A DNA stretch of 64,000 bases from Aquilaria yunnanensis (lineage: Eukaryota; Streptophyta; Magnoliopsida; Malvales; Thymelaeaceae), in the NCBI GenBank assembly GCA_039654915.1, contig CM077596.1, positions 5,394,001 through 5,458,000 on the forward strand. Reading direction: 5' to 3'. The translations under genes were made by a program, and so were the position numbers. A model generated the notes under the pieces. That model ran no database searches, had not been told where the DNA came from, and saw only the letters and a list, made by a program, of their open reading frames with translations. Positions 21,117 to 32,296 of the stretch are shown here, piece after piece; the stretch's first letter is position 1, and every line of letters begins with the position of its first letter.

Positions 21117-22088
21117 TGATAGCCAAAGGCTATTGCCTCCTCGGTAGTAACTCCCTGCCAGAATATTGGCCGAGGAGTCTGACGTCACCCAAGAGAGGAT
21201 CTTTTTACTGACCTCGGAAGGTGCGAAGTCAAACACTATGAGCTCGAGACTTCTGTTAGCTCGTCAGGAATTCCGAGGACAACACCGTCTCCATCGAGGG
21301 GCTAAACTGACCGTCTTCGAGTAAGAGAGCCATCTCTCTAAAGCAAGGAAGAATCTCCCCGAAGGCAGAGGCCCCGAAGAGGATCTTCCCCGAACAAGAA
21401 ACACCTGAACAAGGGAATCCCCTAACTATGGGTGTGAGTCCCGAAGAAGGTGTTCATCAAGGGAGCTCCCAGAACTATGGGATAGATCCCGAAGGAGGTG
21501 CTCGCACCGAAGGACGGATAGAATCCGAAGAGGGTGCACGCACCGAAGGGCGACCTCGCCCAGGGGACCTCGGGAGTACGGTATGAGCATTTAAGGAGCC
21601 TCTGACATGTCGCCCACAAGCCCTACACGTAACATCTGAACGGAGAACTGACACGCCGCAGCCCCCCCAGTCCTGACACAACCTGTCCGGGTCCAGGGCT
21701 AAAGGAGGCTGCAAACGGCTACCTGTCCCCTAGGTCCAAAAGTACAGATCAAATCCGACCGAACACATGTCATGATCTGAACGGACCAGCTACTCCTATA
21801 AATACTAGGAAATGGGACTGGGCAAAGGATGGGCATTTTCCTCCCTCTGAGAAAACACAAAACAGGCAAGACACTTGATCCCTCAGTGTTCTTCCTCCAC
21901 TTTCACTCAGAAAACTGACTTGGGTGTCGGAGGGTCCCCCCCGGAAAAGCAAACCGGGGACCTGCTAACCTCTTCTTTCAGCTTTTCAGGCACACTCAGC
22001 TGGGAAACCAGAGCTCCAGGCGCTCGCCTCCTTAGGAAGTCTCTCCACCTGTCAACATGACAGCAAATGAAGATGCTTTGGGGCATCA
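21117..22088 (+). repeat. Element B 5' LTR
   Basis: The 972 bp LTR is the same length as the 3' copy with no net indel. A TATAAAT box lies at 21797-21803, so transcription should start about 30 bases downstream and R/U5 cover the last roughly 260 bases. The last 32 bases (22057-22088) already contain the ATG and first ten codons of the gag frame. Confidence 0.93.
21797..21803 (+). promoter_or_regulatory. TATA box in element B 5' LTR
   Basis: CCTATAAATAC is followed by the presumed R region. The same box is at 32005-32011 in the 3' LTR and at 13834-13840 in the element A LTR, always after a conserved GTCATGATCTGAACGG segment. Confidence 0.65.
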
Positions 22089-23424
22089 TTTGGCGCCGTC
22101 TGTGGGAACCTACTCCCAGGTAGCTGTTGTCGAAACTCGGCGTTCGAAAGACAAAGGACTCCCGAAGTCCCCGTCCGCGCCTGAGACCCAACCAGCTACC
22201 GAACAAAGTCCCCCAGAGACTTCCTTGCCTGAAGAGGAACGCCCTCTTGTCATCACCATGGGTTTTTTACGAGACTTTCAGAGGTCTGTTGTGGCTGAAA
22301 TGACACAACAGATAGACCGAAGGTGGCCGCAACCAGCCCAAGCGCAAAAGCCAACTTCGCTAGCACGACCTCGGGAGAAAAGCCCAAGGGCAACCCATCA
22401 TAGCCCGGGAAGTGGGGAGCCACGGGAAGAGTCCTCGACAGATAACTTGCCCTTCGGAGCACGGCTGGCGGAAAGAGCGAGGTCTGAACGACCCGAAGTC
22501 CCGTCCAGAAGAAGTTTGTCGCCAGAGGCAAGGTCCCCCTCACCTCGGTACGGAAGTCGCTCCCCGAAGAGACGGCAATAGTCCTTTTACCGAAGAACCT
22601 CCAAGCACCAGGAAGAGGAGCCCAGTGCTACGCTCCTCCTGGAGAAAGTCTTGGCAAGACTGGAGAGAGTGGAACAGCAGGTGGCACGCAAGCCTGTTTG
22701 GGCCAGGCTAACTGAAACCGTCTCTGGAGATGAAACTCCTTTCGCCCGAACAGTGGTCGAGGCGGCCATACCAAGTGACTTCAGGCTACCTCGGCTAGAG
22801 ACCTATGAGGGTCGGACTGATCCCCAGGCCCACCTAACAAAGTACAAATGCAGCATGGTGCTACACGGGGCTGATGATGCTACACTCTGCAAGTGCTTTG
22901 AAGTCACCCTCGCAGGACCAGCAACTGCTTGGTACAATTCCCTGCCTCCCGGAAACATCAGGGGGTTCCAGGAGCTGTCCACAGCGTTCACCCAACAGTT
23001 CATTGGGAGCAAGCCGACGGCAAAGATGCCCGTCCAGATGTTTGACATAGCACAAAGAAACGGGGAGACCATCCGTGACTATGTCGAGAGGTTCAACAGA
23101 GAGGCCCTCTGTGTTCCGGACTTTCGTCCCGAAATCCGTATCCTCGCCATGACGAGGGGCCTCCGGAGGGATTCGCACTTGTTTTATGAATTCTCCAAAG
23201 ATCCCCCGGACACGCTGGGAGAATTCTACCTAAGGGCTGAACAACATATGACAGCCGAAGAGCTGAGAATGACTGGACCGAAGGCTGACCATATTCACGC
23301 TCGCGGCGAAGGGTCCAGCCAGCAAGCCTGGTGTCCCAACGGAACAGTTAGGCCGACCTCGGAGAATGCGAGTAGGAGGAAGGAAGCCCCAAAACTTTAC
23401 ACCTCTGAGCACCACGAGGGCTAA
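22057..23424 (+). pseudogene. Element B gag
   Basis: The frame starts at ATG 22057 inside the LTR (MTANEDALGHHLAPSVGTY), reads through the primer site and continues into an Arg/Ser/Pro-rich region. A TAG at 22579-22581 interrupts it, after which the same frame continues through LEKVLARLERVEQQV and the retrotransposon gag core (CSMVLHGADDATLCKCFEVTLAGPATAWYNSLP; FTQQFIGSKP; RDYVERFNREALCV) to 23424. A frameshift near 23395 separates it from the nucleocapsid segment. Gag would form the virus-like particle. The function is lost in this copy. Confidence 0.85.
22091..22108 (+). other. Primer-binding site of element B
   Basis: TGGCGCCGTCTGTGGGAA begins two bases after the LTR end. The TGGCGCCG start resembles primer sites complementary to a tRNA 3' end as used by plant Ty3/gypsy elements (Asp-type sites begin similarly), but the exact tRNA is not assigned. 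The site lies inside the gag reading frame. Confidence 0.65.
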
Positions 23425-24457
23425 CGTCCTCATGGCGTTGGAAAAACAGGGGGCTCAAATCCAACGACCGAGGGGCATGATTGCTGACAACAGAAGGAAC
23501 ATGAAGAAGTTCTGTCAGTTCCACCGTGATCACGGTCATGACACCGAAGACTGCTTTCAGTTGAAAAAGTACATTGAATCACTGATAAAGCAGGGCCAGC
23601 TTCGGCGTTATTTGAGAATGCCTTCCCCGAAGGGGAAAAAAGAGGAAGAAGGAAAGCCCGATGATGAGGATTACGATTCAGACAGGCGAAGGAACCGAAG
23701 TCCAAGAAGGCATCCTCCACCTTCGGCAGGAGTAATACAGACGATCACAACCGGACTTCCATCCTCGGAAAGAAAAAGAAGGGCTAGAGAGATAGCGGTG
23801 ATGGAATATCAGAGCCCAACGAAAAAATTGGCCCGCGAGGATGGCTCCACCATCGTATTTCCCCATGACGATCCATTGCTGATAATGGCGAGGATAGGAA
23901 ACTGGGACGTCAAGAGGGTACTGCTGGACGATGGGTCAAACGCAGACGTCTTGTTTTTCACATTTGCTGCCAAGCTTGGGCGTATCCAGGAGTGACCTCA
24001 AGGCTGTTACTTTACCCACGTTCGGCGTAGGACCATCTGAGCTACCTGTCCTCGGGTGGATCGACCTTCCCTTGATGATGAAAGGAACTTCGGAGAAAGG
24101 AACTGCTGAGTTGTTCGCCTCTACCATGGCAAGATTCATAGTCATGGACGTTCCTTCGTCATACAACGCCATCCTCGGCAGACAGACACAGGAAATTTGC
24201 ACATTCGCCCTGATGTAAAGTACTTGACCGTCACCTTCGCCACCAAAGAAGGAGACGCAAAGATCTTCATTGATCAAGGCAAGGTGAGAAAGGTGTTCGT
24301 CAGAGCACGAAAGGCTCCAGCAAGCAACTTAGCACATGCTGTAGAAGCAAAAGAGCTGGAAAGGGGCGAGGCAGAAGATCCCACAAAAGCGGAAACAGAA
24401 GAAGTAGAGCTTGTCCCAGGCCGTAGTACCCGAATAGGGAAAAGCATGGCCGAATGA
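23366..24457 (+). pseudogene. Element B nucleocapsid and aspartic protease region
   Basis: Frame 2 carries CQFHRDHGHDTEDCF, a Cys/His cluster like a zinc knuckle. A basic linker and the protease segment follow, with NWDVKRVLLDDGSNADVLF holding the active-site-like DDG. Near 23985 the match moves to another frame (GVSRSDLKAVTLPTFGVG, PVLGWIDLPLMMKG, YNAILGRQT). Near 24190 it returns to frame 2 (HIRPDVKYLTVTFATKEGDAK). A TGA at 24455-24457 ends the segment. At least two frameshifts and one stop are present. Confidence 0.82.
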
Positions 24458-27400
24458 GACAAGGAAAAACTTGTATCTTTTCTGCTTGCAAATAAAGATC
24501 TGTTCGCCTACTCGCCGAAGGACATGCCAGGGGTAAACCCTCGCGTAATCCAGCATAGCCTCAAAGCGAGTCCGGAAACAAAACCTGTCCGGCAAAAGAA
24601 ACGGAGCATCTCAGCTCACAAAAGTGACTTCGTCAAGACCGAAGTCCAGCGTCTGATAGACGCTAGCGTTATCCGGGAGGTAAACTACCCCGAATGGCTA
24701 AGCAACGTGGTAATTGCCACAAAAGAAGGAAGTAGTAAGCTCCGGATGTGCATCGACTTCAGAAATTTGAACGATGCTTGCCCGAAAGATTCATATCCTC
24801 TTCCGCCAATAGACCAACTGGTAGACTCAACTGCCGAGTACGGGCTCCTAAGTTTCCTGGACGCTTTCAGTGGGTATCATCAGATAAGGATGGACCCCGA
24901 AGATGAAGAGAAGACTACCTTCATCACTGAGGGAGGAACATATTGCTATATCAGGATGCCCTTCGGACTCAAAAATGCAGGAGCCACCTACCAGAGGCTG
25001 ATGAACAAGGTCTTCAAAGACCAAATGGGGAGGAACATGGAGGTGTATGTTGATGATATGATAGTCAAAAGCAAACTGCCTGGCTACCACGTTGCAGATT
25101 TAGAGGAAACCTTCCAAAAACTCAGAGCCTTCGGGATCCGCCTTAATCCTGAGAAATGCATCTTCGGGGTGACCTCGGGAAAGTTCCTTGGGTACATGGT
25201 ATCCGAAAGAGGCATCGATGCTAACCCCGAGAAGATTAAGGCTCTGCTTGAATTCTGAACTCCTGCCACAGTCAAAGACGTGCAAAGACTCACCGGAAGA
25301 ATAACCTCTCTGAGCAGGTTTATTTCCAAGTACGGAGATAGGTGTCGACCCTTCTTCAAAGTCCTCACAAAGGCAGCAAAGATGGAAGGCGACCTCGGAA
25401 GGAATGGTCATCCTTGGGATGAAGATTGCCAAAAAGCCTGGGAAGAACTCAAAGTCTACTTGGCCAGCCTGCCGACCCTGCGGCAACCTCGGGAGGGAGA
25501 GCCCCTCGTATTATACCTCGCTGTCACAAAAAAAACTGTGAGCTCGGTCCTCGTGAAAGAAGAAAGGCCAAAGCAATGGCCGGTCTACTATGTCAGCAAG
25601 TCCCTGCATGGCGCCGAAGTCAGGTACCCTTTGCTTCAAAAAGCTATATATGCCTTAGTGCTTGCAGGGAGAAGGCTGCGGCCATACTTTCAGGCTCACC
25701 CCATTATCGTCCGAAGTACCCTGCCTCTACGGGATGTTATGAGGAAAGTTGATCACTCGGGAAGGCTTTCCAAGTGGTGTATAGAGCTTGCCGAACACGA
25801 CATCACGTATGAACCCCGGAAAGCTATAAAAGCTCAAGCTTTGGCAGACTTCATCGCTGAAGTACCAAACACCGAGGAGGGACATTCGTTTTCCGGCGAA
25901 GACGAGCCAGAATGGACGTTATATGTTGACGGGGCCTCAGGATCCGAACACCAGGGAGCTGGAATGATTATCAGAGGCCCCGAAGGCCTAGAAGTAATGA
26001 AGGCCATCAAGTTCAGTTTCAACGCCACCAACAATATGGCCGAGTATGAGGCCCTCATAGCAGGATTACGCCTAGCCAGAAAAATTGGCGTGAGAAACTT
26101 GAAAGCCCATAGTGATTCCCAGCTGGTGGTCCGGCAAATGGCAGGGGACTATGGCGCGAAAGACCCGACCTTGGCGAAATACCATGAGTTGGTAACAAAG
26201 CTTATTCGGGAGTTCGACGTCGTGAAAATCGAGAACGTACCCCGACGAGAAAATGCTGAGGCAGACTGTTTGGCGAAGTCCAAAACTTGCACCGAAGTGC
26301 TAAGCCACCCTAGCATCGCGGTGTTAAGCATAGAGACCTCGGGGAAAGGATGGAAAGAACCAATCAAAACGTATCTCGCAACCAACACACTCCCCGAAGA
26401 CCCCAGCGAAGCCGCAAAAGTGCGAAGGCGCTCCGAACGTTTCTTCTTAATTGGAGAAGAACTATATCGGCAAGGATATGCAAATCCACTACAGAGGTGT
26501 GTTGGTGAAGAGGATACTGAAATGATCCTCGAAGAAGTTCACGAAGGCGCCTGTGGTTCGCACATCGGAACCGACGCCATGGCAGCAGTGATACTTCGCC
26601 AAGGATACTTCTGGCCTACCCTGAGAAAGGACGCCAAGCAGTTCGTCCGGAAATGTGGTAGTTGCCAGAGACATGCGAACATCCAAAGAACACCCTCGGA
26701 GTTCGTGACTTCGGCAGACTATCCTTGGCCCTTCGCAGTTTGGGGCATAGATCTCATTGGGCCACTCCCAACGGCGCCTGGAGGCGTAAAGTTCTGCGTA
26801 GTAGCAGTAGACTATTTCTCTAAGTGGGTCGAGGCAGAACCTCTGACAACTATCTCGGCAAAAGAAGTGCAGAAGTTCGTATGGAAAACCATCGTATGCA
26901 GATTTGGCATACCGAGGGTACTCGTAGCGGAAAATGGGTCCCAGTTCATAGACAAAGGATTCCAAGAGTTCATTAGCGACTTCGGGACAAAAATGCACTT
27001 CGCCCCAGTAGCTCACCCCCAAAGTAATGGGCAGGTGGAAGTATCAAACAGGACCATAAAAGATGGTCTGAAAAAGAGATTGGGAGAAGCAAAAGGGAAT
27101 TGGCCAGGAGAACTCCAAAGCGTGTTATGGAGTTACGGAACAACACCCCGAAGAGTGACAGGGGAAACGCCCTTTTCACTCGTCTTCGGCACAGAGGCCA
27201 TCATCCCTGTCGAGGTAGTACAACCGTCAATATGAGTCCAAGTGTTCGATGAAAATGGAAATGACCTCGGCCTGAGAACCAAGCTCGACCTCGTCGGCGA
27301 ACACAGAGAAGTAGCCGAGCTGAGAAGAAAAGCTTTCCAGCAAAGAGTAGCAGCAGCCATAAACCTACGCGCCAGGCCAAAGGGAATAAAACAGGGAGAC

Positions 27401-27586
27401 CTCGTTCTCCGAAAGGCTGAATTTGCACCCCGAAAGCCGTCCCGCGGGGTACTTCGCACAAATTGGGAAGGACCCTACCTGGTACTTGCCGAAGTACGAA
27501 ATGGAGGTTATAAGCTCGGCGATGCCGAAGGCATAGAATTAAAAAACACTTGGCACTCAGAGGCCTTGAAAAAATTCTATGCCTAA
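24458..27586 (+). pseudogene. Element B pol: RT, RNase H, archaeal-type RNase H, integrase
   Basis: One frame spans the region with two in-frame TGA codons (25256-25258 and 27233-27235), both at positions where element A has CGA. RT has the intact YVDD box at 25046-25057. The first RNase H has LYLAVT instead of an aspartate. The archaeal-type RNase H keeps LYVDGASGSEHQGAG, MAEYEALIAGL, AHSDSQLVV and RRENAEADCLA. The integrase has an HHCC start (HIGTD..CGSCQRH) and the first D in WGIDLIGP (26750). The second D is replaced by E in VAENGSQF (26930-26932). The glutamate region QSNGQVEVSN is kept. The C-terminus ends HSEALKKFYA at 27586. Confidence 0.9.
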
Positions 27587-27693
27587 AAAGTTTGGTGGGA
27601 ACGTTGTATTGCACAAGTTGGACAAATTTGTCTAAGTAAAAAGTTCTGAAGAAGTACAAAACAAGAGTCTCACGAAAGCAATCGCCGAGGAAA

Positions 27694-27915
27694 GCAAAAG
27701 TAAGTTTTTCCAAAGTCTCTTGAGCGAATATGTTCGGGACAAAGGAAAGCAAAAGTAAGGTTTTCCGAAGTCTCTTGAGCGAATATGTTCTGGACAAAGG
27801 AAAGCAAGAGTATTATTTTCTGAAGTCTCTTGAGCGAATATGTTCGGGACAAAAGAAAGCAAAAGTATGGTTTTCCGAAGTCTCTCGAGTGAAGTATGTT
27901 CGGGACAGTGGGAAA
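27694..27915. repeat. Four 55 bp tandem units between pol and the antisense gene of element B
   Basis: Units begin at 27694, 27749, 27804 and 27859, exactly 55 bp apart. Each has GCAAAAGTA.. TTTTCCGAAGTCTCTTGAG and ATGTTCGGGACA. Element A has a single unit at the homologous place (about 9977-10023). The array lies where the two converging genes end. Confidence 0.9.
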
Positions 27916-28040
27916 CAAAGGAATCTGGCAAAAATACTTAGCCAAATTTTTATCTATTGAGCCAAAGAGTGCTTACAGAGAAGAAAGTTGCTGAAAGACT
28001 ACAAAAAAGAAGAAGAAAATGAAGACAAAAGGCCCTAGTA

Positions 28041-30493
28041 CTAAGGAACCTCGGCGTCTTGAGAACTGCCAGCCTCTGTGCTTTTGTCAGCAGCCTTCGG
28101 CGCCGGGAGAGAAGGAGGCAGTTTCAAGTGCTCGATCTTGGACCAAGTCCACCGAGGCTCCTTGGGGATGTTCATGCCTTCCAGGAAGGAGAGGTCAAAA
28201 TCTGGGAACTTCTGCAGAATTTGGTGCCGAACAAGACAGAAGCCGTCTTGAAAGGCCAACTTTGTCATATCATCGGACTCCCGCTTCTTGACCGCCAAAT
28301 CTGCATAGTCCTTCTCCAGATCCGCGTAATCCTTATCCAGATCCTTGAGCTTTCTCTTCAATGCCTTCGTCTTCTTCTTCTCTTCTGAAGGCTTCTTCAG
28401 ATATGCGACCTCGGCTTCAAGCTGGGCCTTTTCCTCGAGCGTCTTCGCAAGGATTGCGTCACTTTCTGACTTATTCTTTTGAATCATTTCTACGATCGAA
28501 GTCAGCTCCGCCATCCGAGAGCCGATGTCGGAAAGTTTCTGGGAGGTGCCTTTCTCAAGTTCCTCTTTCTCTTTTATGAACCCCTCTCGAAGTTCAGCAA
28601 TTTCCTTCTCTGAAGACTGCTTCAGCTGAGCATTGTCGGCAGCCAACGCCGAACACTGGGCCTTCGTCTTGGTGTAAAGGTCCCAGAGTGATGCCCTCCT
28701 TTCTGACACTCGCGCCACCCGAACGCGGAGCAACCCGGCATACCCCATCAGCTGCAAAAAAAAAAAAAAGCAAACAAAGGGAAAATGATGCTAAGTAAAA
28801 AGCAAAGGCTAAATTGGCACTAAGGAAACAGTGAAGCGTACCTGGGCGGCATGTTCAGTGAGTTTGGCGGCCAAAGAGATGTCGCCTGGGTAAGCCGCCG
28901 TAAGGGCCTTGTAAGAGGCCTCAGTAAACACCCCTTTGCACATCTGCCTGGCCATCTCGGGACAGTCCTCGGAGTACATATTCATGTCCTCCACGAACGT
29001 CCAGAAGGGCTCCTTCGGAACTTTCCCTGCTGGGACTTTGGCATCCCGAAGGGCCCTCTTGCGGGCGTGTTCGGCAACCCAGTCAAGAGCGGCCACCTCC
29101 GCTGCACAACAAGGCAGAAAAATTGGTTAAGGCCAGAAAACCCTTAAGGATTTACAAGAGAAAAAAAGGTTCTTCGACAAAATACAAACCTGCTGGCACC
29201 TCGGTAACGTCGTCGTCAAGAATCGACGTCGCCTCAGTAGAGATCCCCTTGCCTTTTTATTTGGCGCCGTTCCTCGGCAGAAGGGGTCTCCTCCCCATCG
29301 CCCTCCAGAAGAGCATGCGAAGGCGTGGGGCTTTGAGGAAGGACATCGGAAGAAGGGACGTCGACAGAAGGAACCTCGGACAAAGGGGCAGCAGGGTCTT
29401 CGGGCTCCTCGCCTACCTCCTCCGGAATTTGCGGAAGAGAGGAAGGAGCAGCTTTCTTTGCCCGTTTGGATGGAGGGCCGCCCGAAGTCTGCTTCCGCCT
29501 CCGAGAGGCGGCCTTCTTTGTCTGTTCGCCCCTCTCGGCCTGCCCGGTAAAAAGAGCCTTGTAGAAGGCAGCCGCGTCGTCGCCCATCTCTGAAAAAAGA
29601 AAAAGAAGATCAGTGTAAGTCCAAGATGAAGTTATGAAGGAAAAAATGAGAAAGTAACTTACTCTCGTAAAAAGACTCATAAGTCTCTTTCCCCTGAAGG
29701 AGTTTTACGAGCCAGGAGTCCTTCCCCGAAGAAGCCGGTTTCGGCATGTTGAGGTCTGTCACATGCTCATTTACCACCTTGAGTTCCCGAAGGACCTCTT
29801 CGGTCATGAGCCTCCAGTTGATCGGAAAGGGCTAAAGGGCACGAGGAGAGACCTCGGCAGCCCAATCAGAGACGGCCCGGATGCGCCTGTCGAAGTCCTC
29901 AAAGATAGGTGCTACGTCGGCATCTAGCAGTATCTTCGAGTCAACAACATCCTTCTTGAGCCTCCCCTGAGCCCACTTGGTTGGGACGTGCGACCAAGCC
30001 TCCGACTTCTTCAGGAAAAAGAATTTTTGTTGCCACCCTCGCCAGCTATCTTTGGTGGCGAAGGTGAACGTATACTTTTTGCTCCCGGATCCCCGAGGTA
30101 GCATAAAGTAGAAGCCACCCTTCGGGACCACGAAGAGCTTGTAGTACTGGAGAAAAACTACAAAGTGAGGTTTTATTTTGAAAACGCCGCACATACAGAG
30201 GAAGGCGTTAAAATAGCAGTACGAGTTCGGTGGGAGTTGGTTAACGGCAATGCCATGGAAGTTGCAGAATGCGCTAACCATCTCCGGGGGGGATACCGAA
30301 GTCCGGCCTTCAATTGGGCTCGGAAAACGGTGATTTCATCACTTCGGTTGGAGAAAGGAAATTGGTCAGGACGGGGCAACCTCGTCACAGAGTAAGAGGG
30401 TAAGAAAAACTTTTTCTTCCACTTCGCTAGTTTTGCTGGAGTAGTGCAGCAGGGGTGAGAAAGAAGAGGTTGCCAACTCTCGGGAACAGGCAT
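28041..30493 (-). pseudogene. Element B antisense accessory gene (four exons)
   Basis: Exon 1 (30493-29663) starts MPVPESWQPLL and carries the same domain as element A (HGIAVNQLPPNSYCYFN, PKGGFYFMLPRGSGSKKY, WRGWQQKFFFL). Introns are 29590-29662, 29102-29189 and 28752-28841, each with GT..AG borders at the same points as in element A. Later exons encode MGDDAAAFYKALF with a basic/acidic linker, WVAEHARKRALRDA, and a long coiled coil (28751-28041) rich in Lys/Glu heptads. A frameshift at a run of seven G (30286-30292), a TAG at 29832-29834 and a one-base loss in exon 2 break this copy. It resembles the 'gypsy type' transposon domain PF04195. Confidence 0.77.
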
Positions 30494-30739
30494 GATGAAA
30501 ACAAGTTCGGGAAAAACAAGGAAAACAAGTTCGGGAAAAACAAAGAAGAATCTTTGAAAAAAGCAGAAGGACTAAAACCCACCAAAGGTCTTGCCGGAAT
30601 CTGGATTTCTGGAAGCCGTCGTGAAAAGTGGTCGGAAAAATGCCTGAAAAAGGAGAACCGCCGCGGAAAATCGGGAGAGAATTAGAAGGCAGAAGAAAGC
30701 AAAAGCAGAAGCAAAAAGAAGGTTATGACAGGGCTGGTG

Positions 30740-30747
30740 TATATATA
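30740..30747 (-). promoter_or_regulatory. TATA box of the element B antisense gene
   Basis: The minus strand reads CGGCCTATATATAC about 250 bases upstream of the antisense ATG at 30493. Position and flanking CGGCC match the element A box at 12833-12842. Confidence 0.55.
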
Positions 30748-31041
30748 GGCCGAGAAGGCCAGGTGAACTGTCGTCATTAGTACCCCTCGGAAGGCGAAGC
30801 GTCGCCATAACTGCTAAATGCGCCTGAAAAGTCGCTCCTGCCGTACTCAGTGCATTCCCACCCAATAATAGTGTGCCATGTGTCGGTCATCGCGCAGCAA
30901 ACGTGCCACGTGTCATCCATCACGTCGAGCACGCACTCTGACACCATTTGGTCTAGAGGCGCCGCCCTAGACTGACTCTGCTGGACACAGGACGCGACGC
31001 ATGAGCAGACCTATAAAGGCAAAAAAGTAGGTTACCTCGAA

Positions 31042-31275
31042 GACACCAAAAGACAGCCTGTGACTTCGGGCAAAAGGTCTATCTTCGGTACAAGGTTATC
31101 CTATTTTCCCTCGCCACGAGGACACCAAGAGACAGCCTGTGACTTCGGGCAGAGGGTGTATCTTCGGCACAGGGACAGCCTATCTTCTCACGCCTCGAGG
31201 ACGCAAAAAGGGCTGCCCATCGCTTCAGGCAGAAGAAGGCGTCTTCGGCGCAGATATCACAACCACAGGACCCGA
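31042..31275. repeat. Three 79 bp tandem units upstream of the element B 3' LTR
   Basis: Units start near 31042, 31121 and 31200 (GACACCAAAAGACAGCC, GACACCAAGAGACAGCC, and a diverged third). Each includes a GACTTCGGGCA..ATCTTCGG core. Element A has only one such unit near 13107. The array is non-coding and lies in the 5' region of the antisense gene. Confidence 0.7.
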
Positions 31276-31324
31276 AAACCGATGAACCGAAGTTTCTCAC
31301 TTCGGCTTTTCGGAGGAGGGCCTG

Positions 31325-32296
31325 TGATAGCCAAAGGCTATTGCCTCCTCGGTAGTAACTCCCTGCCAGAATATTGGCCGAGGAGTCTGACATCACCCAA
31401 GAGAGGATCTTTTTACTGACCTCGGAAGGTGCGAAGTCAAACACTATGAGCTCGAGACTTCGGTTAGCTCGTCAGGAATTCCGAGGACAACACCGTCTCC
31501 ATCGAGGGACTAAACTGACCATCTTCGGGTAAGAGAGCCATCTCTCTAAAGCAAGGAAGAATCTCCCCGAAGGCAGAGGCCCCGAAGAGGATCTTCCCCG
31601 AACAAGAAACACCTGAACAAGGGAATCCCCTAACTATGGGTGTGAGTCCCGAAGAAGGTGTTCATCAAGGGAGCTCCCAGAACTATGGGATAGATCCCGA
31701 AGGAGGTGCTCGCACCGAAGGACGGATAGAATCCGAAGAGGGTGCACGCACCGAAGGGCGACCTCGCCCAGGGGACCTCGGGAGTACGGTATGAGCATTT
31801 AAGGAGCCTCTGACATGTCGCCCACAAGCCCTACACGTCACATCTGAACGGCGAACTGACACGCCGCAGCCCCCCCAGTCCTGACACAACCTGTCCGGGT
31901 CCAGGGCTAAAGGAGGCTGCAAACGGCTGCCTGTCCCCTAGGTCCAAAAGTACAGATCAAATCCGACCGAACACGTGTCATGATCTGAACGGACCAGCTA
32001 CTCCTATAAATACTAGGAAATGGGACTAGGCAAAGGATGGGCATTTTCCTCCCTCTGAGAAAACACAAAATAGGCAAGACACTTGATCCCTCAGTGTTCT
32101 TCCTCCACTTTCACTCAGAAAACTGACTTGGGCGTCGGAGGGTCCCCCCCAGAAAAGCAAACCGGGGACCTCCTAACCTCTTCTTTAAGCTTTTCAGGCA
32201 CACTCAGCTGGGAAACCAGAGCTCCAGGCGCTCGCCTCCTCAGGAAGTCTCTCCACCTGTCAACATGACAGCAAACGAAGATGCTTTGGGGCATCA
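31325..32296 (+). repeat. Element B 3' LTR
   Basis: This 972 bp copy begins TGATAGCC right after a polypurine stretch (31311-31320, CGGAGGAGGG) and ends GGGCATCA. TATA box at 32005-32011. It is directly followed by the target duplication CGAAT and the rest of the FAR1-like exon. Confidence 0.93.

Larger units (their letters stand above)
21117..32296 (+). mobile_element. Element B: complete-ended Tat-lineage Ty3/gypsy retrotransposon, 11,180 bp
   Basis: Two 972 bp LTRs (21117-22088 and 31325-32296) begin TGATAGCC and end GGGCATCA. The element is flanked by a perfect 5 bp duplication CGAAT (21112-21116 and 32297-32301). Inside are a primer site, gag, nucleocapsid/protease, reverse transcriptase, RNase H, archaeal-type RNase H, integrase, a 55 bp tandem array, an antisense four-exon gene and a polypurine tract. 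I count by eye about 17 substitutions between the LTRs (about 1.7 percent), so insertion was fairly recent. Stops and frameshifts in gag-pol make it non-autonomous. It interrupts the FAR1-like gene. Confidence 0.95.

Noticed and set aside
21422..21714. Minus-strand frames in the LTR with ARSPFGACTLFG-type repeats, present again at 31630-31922
   Set aside because: They are inside LTRs, overlap TATA/U3 sequence and reflect CCGAAG-rich DNA rather than a protein.
27201..27797. 198-residue open frame on the minus strand, Leu/Ser/Arg-rich
   Set aside because: It lies opposite the integrase C-terminus and the 55 bp tandem array; its repeats of SRTYSLKRL mirror the DNA repeat and it has no domain. 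Treated as a shadow frame.
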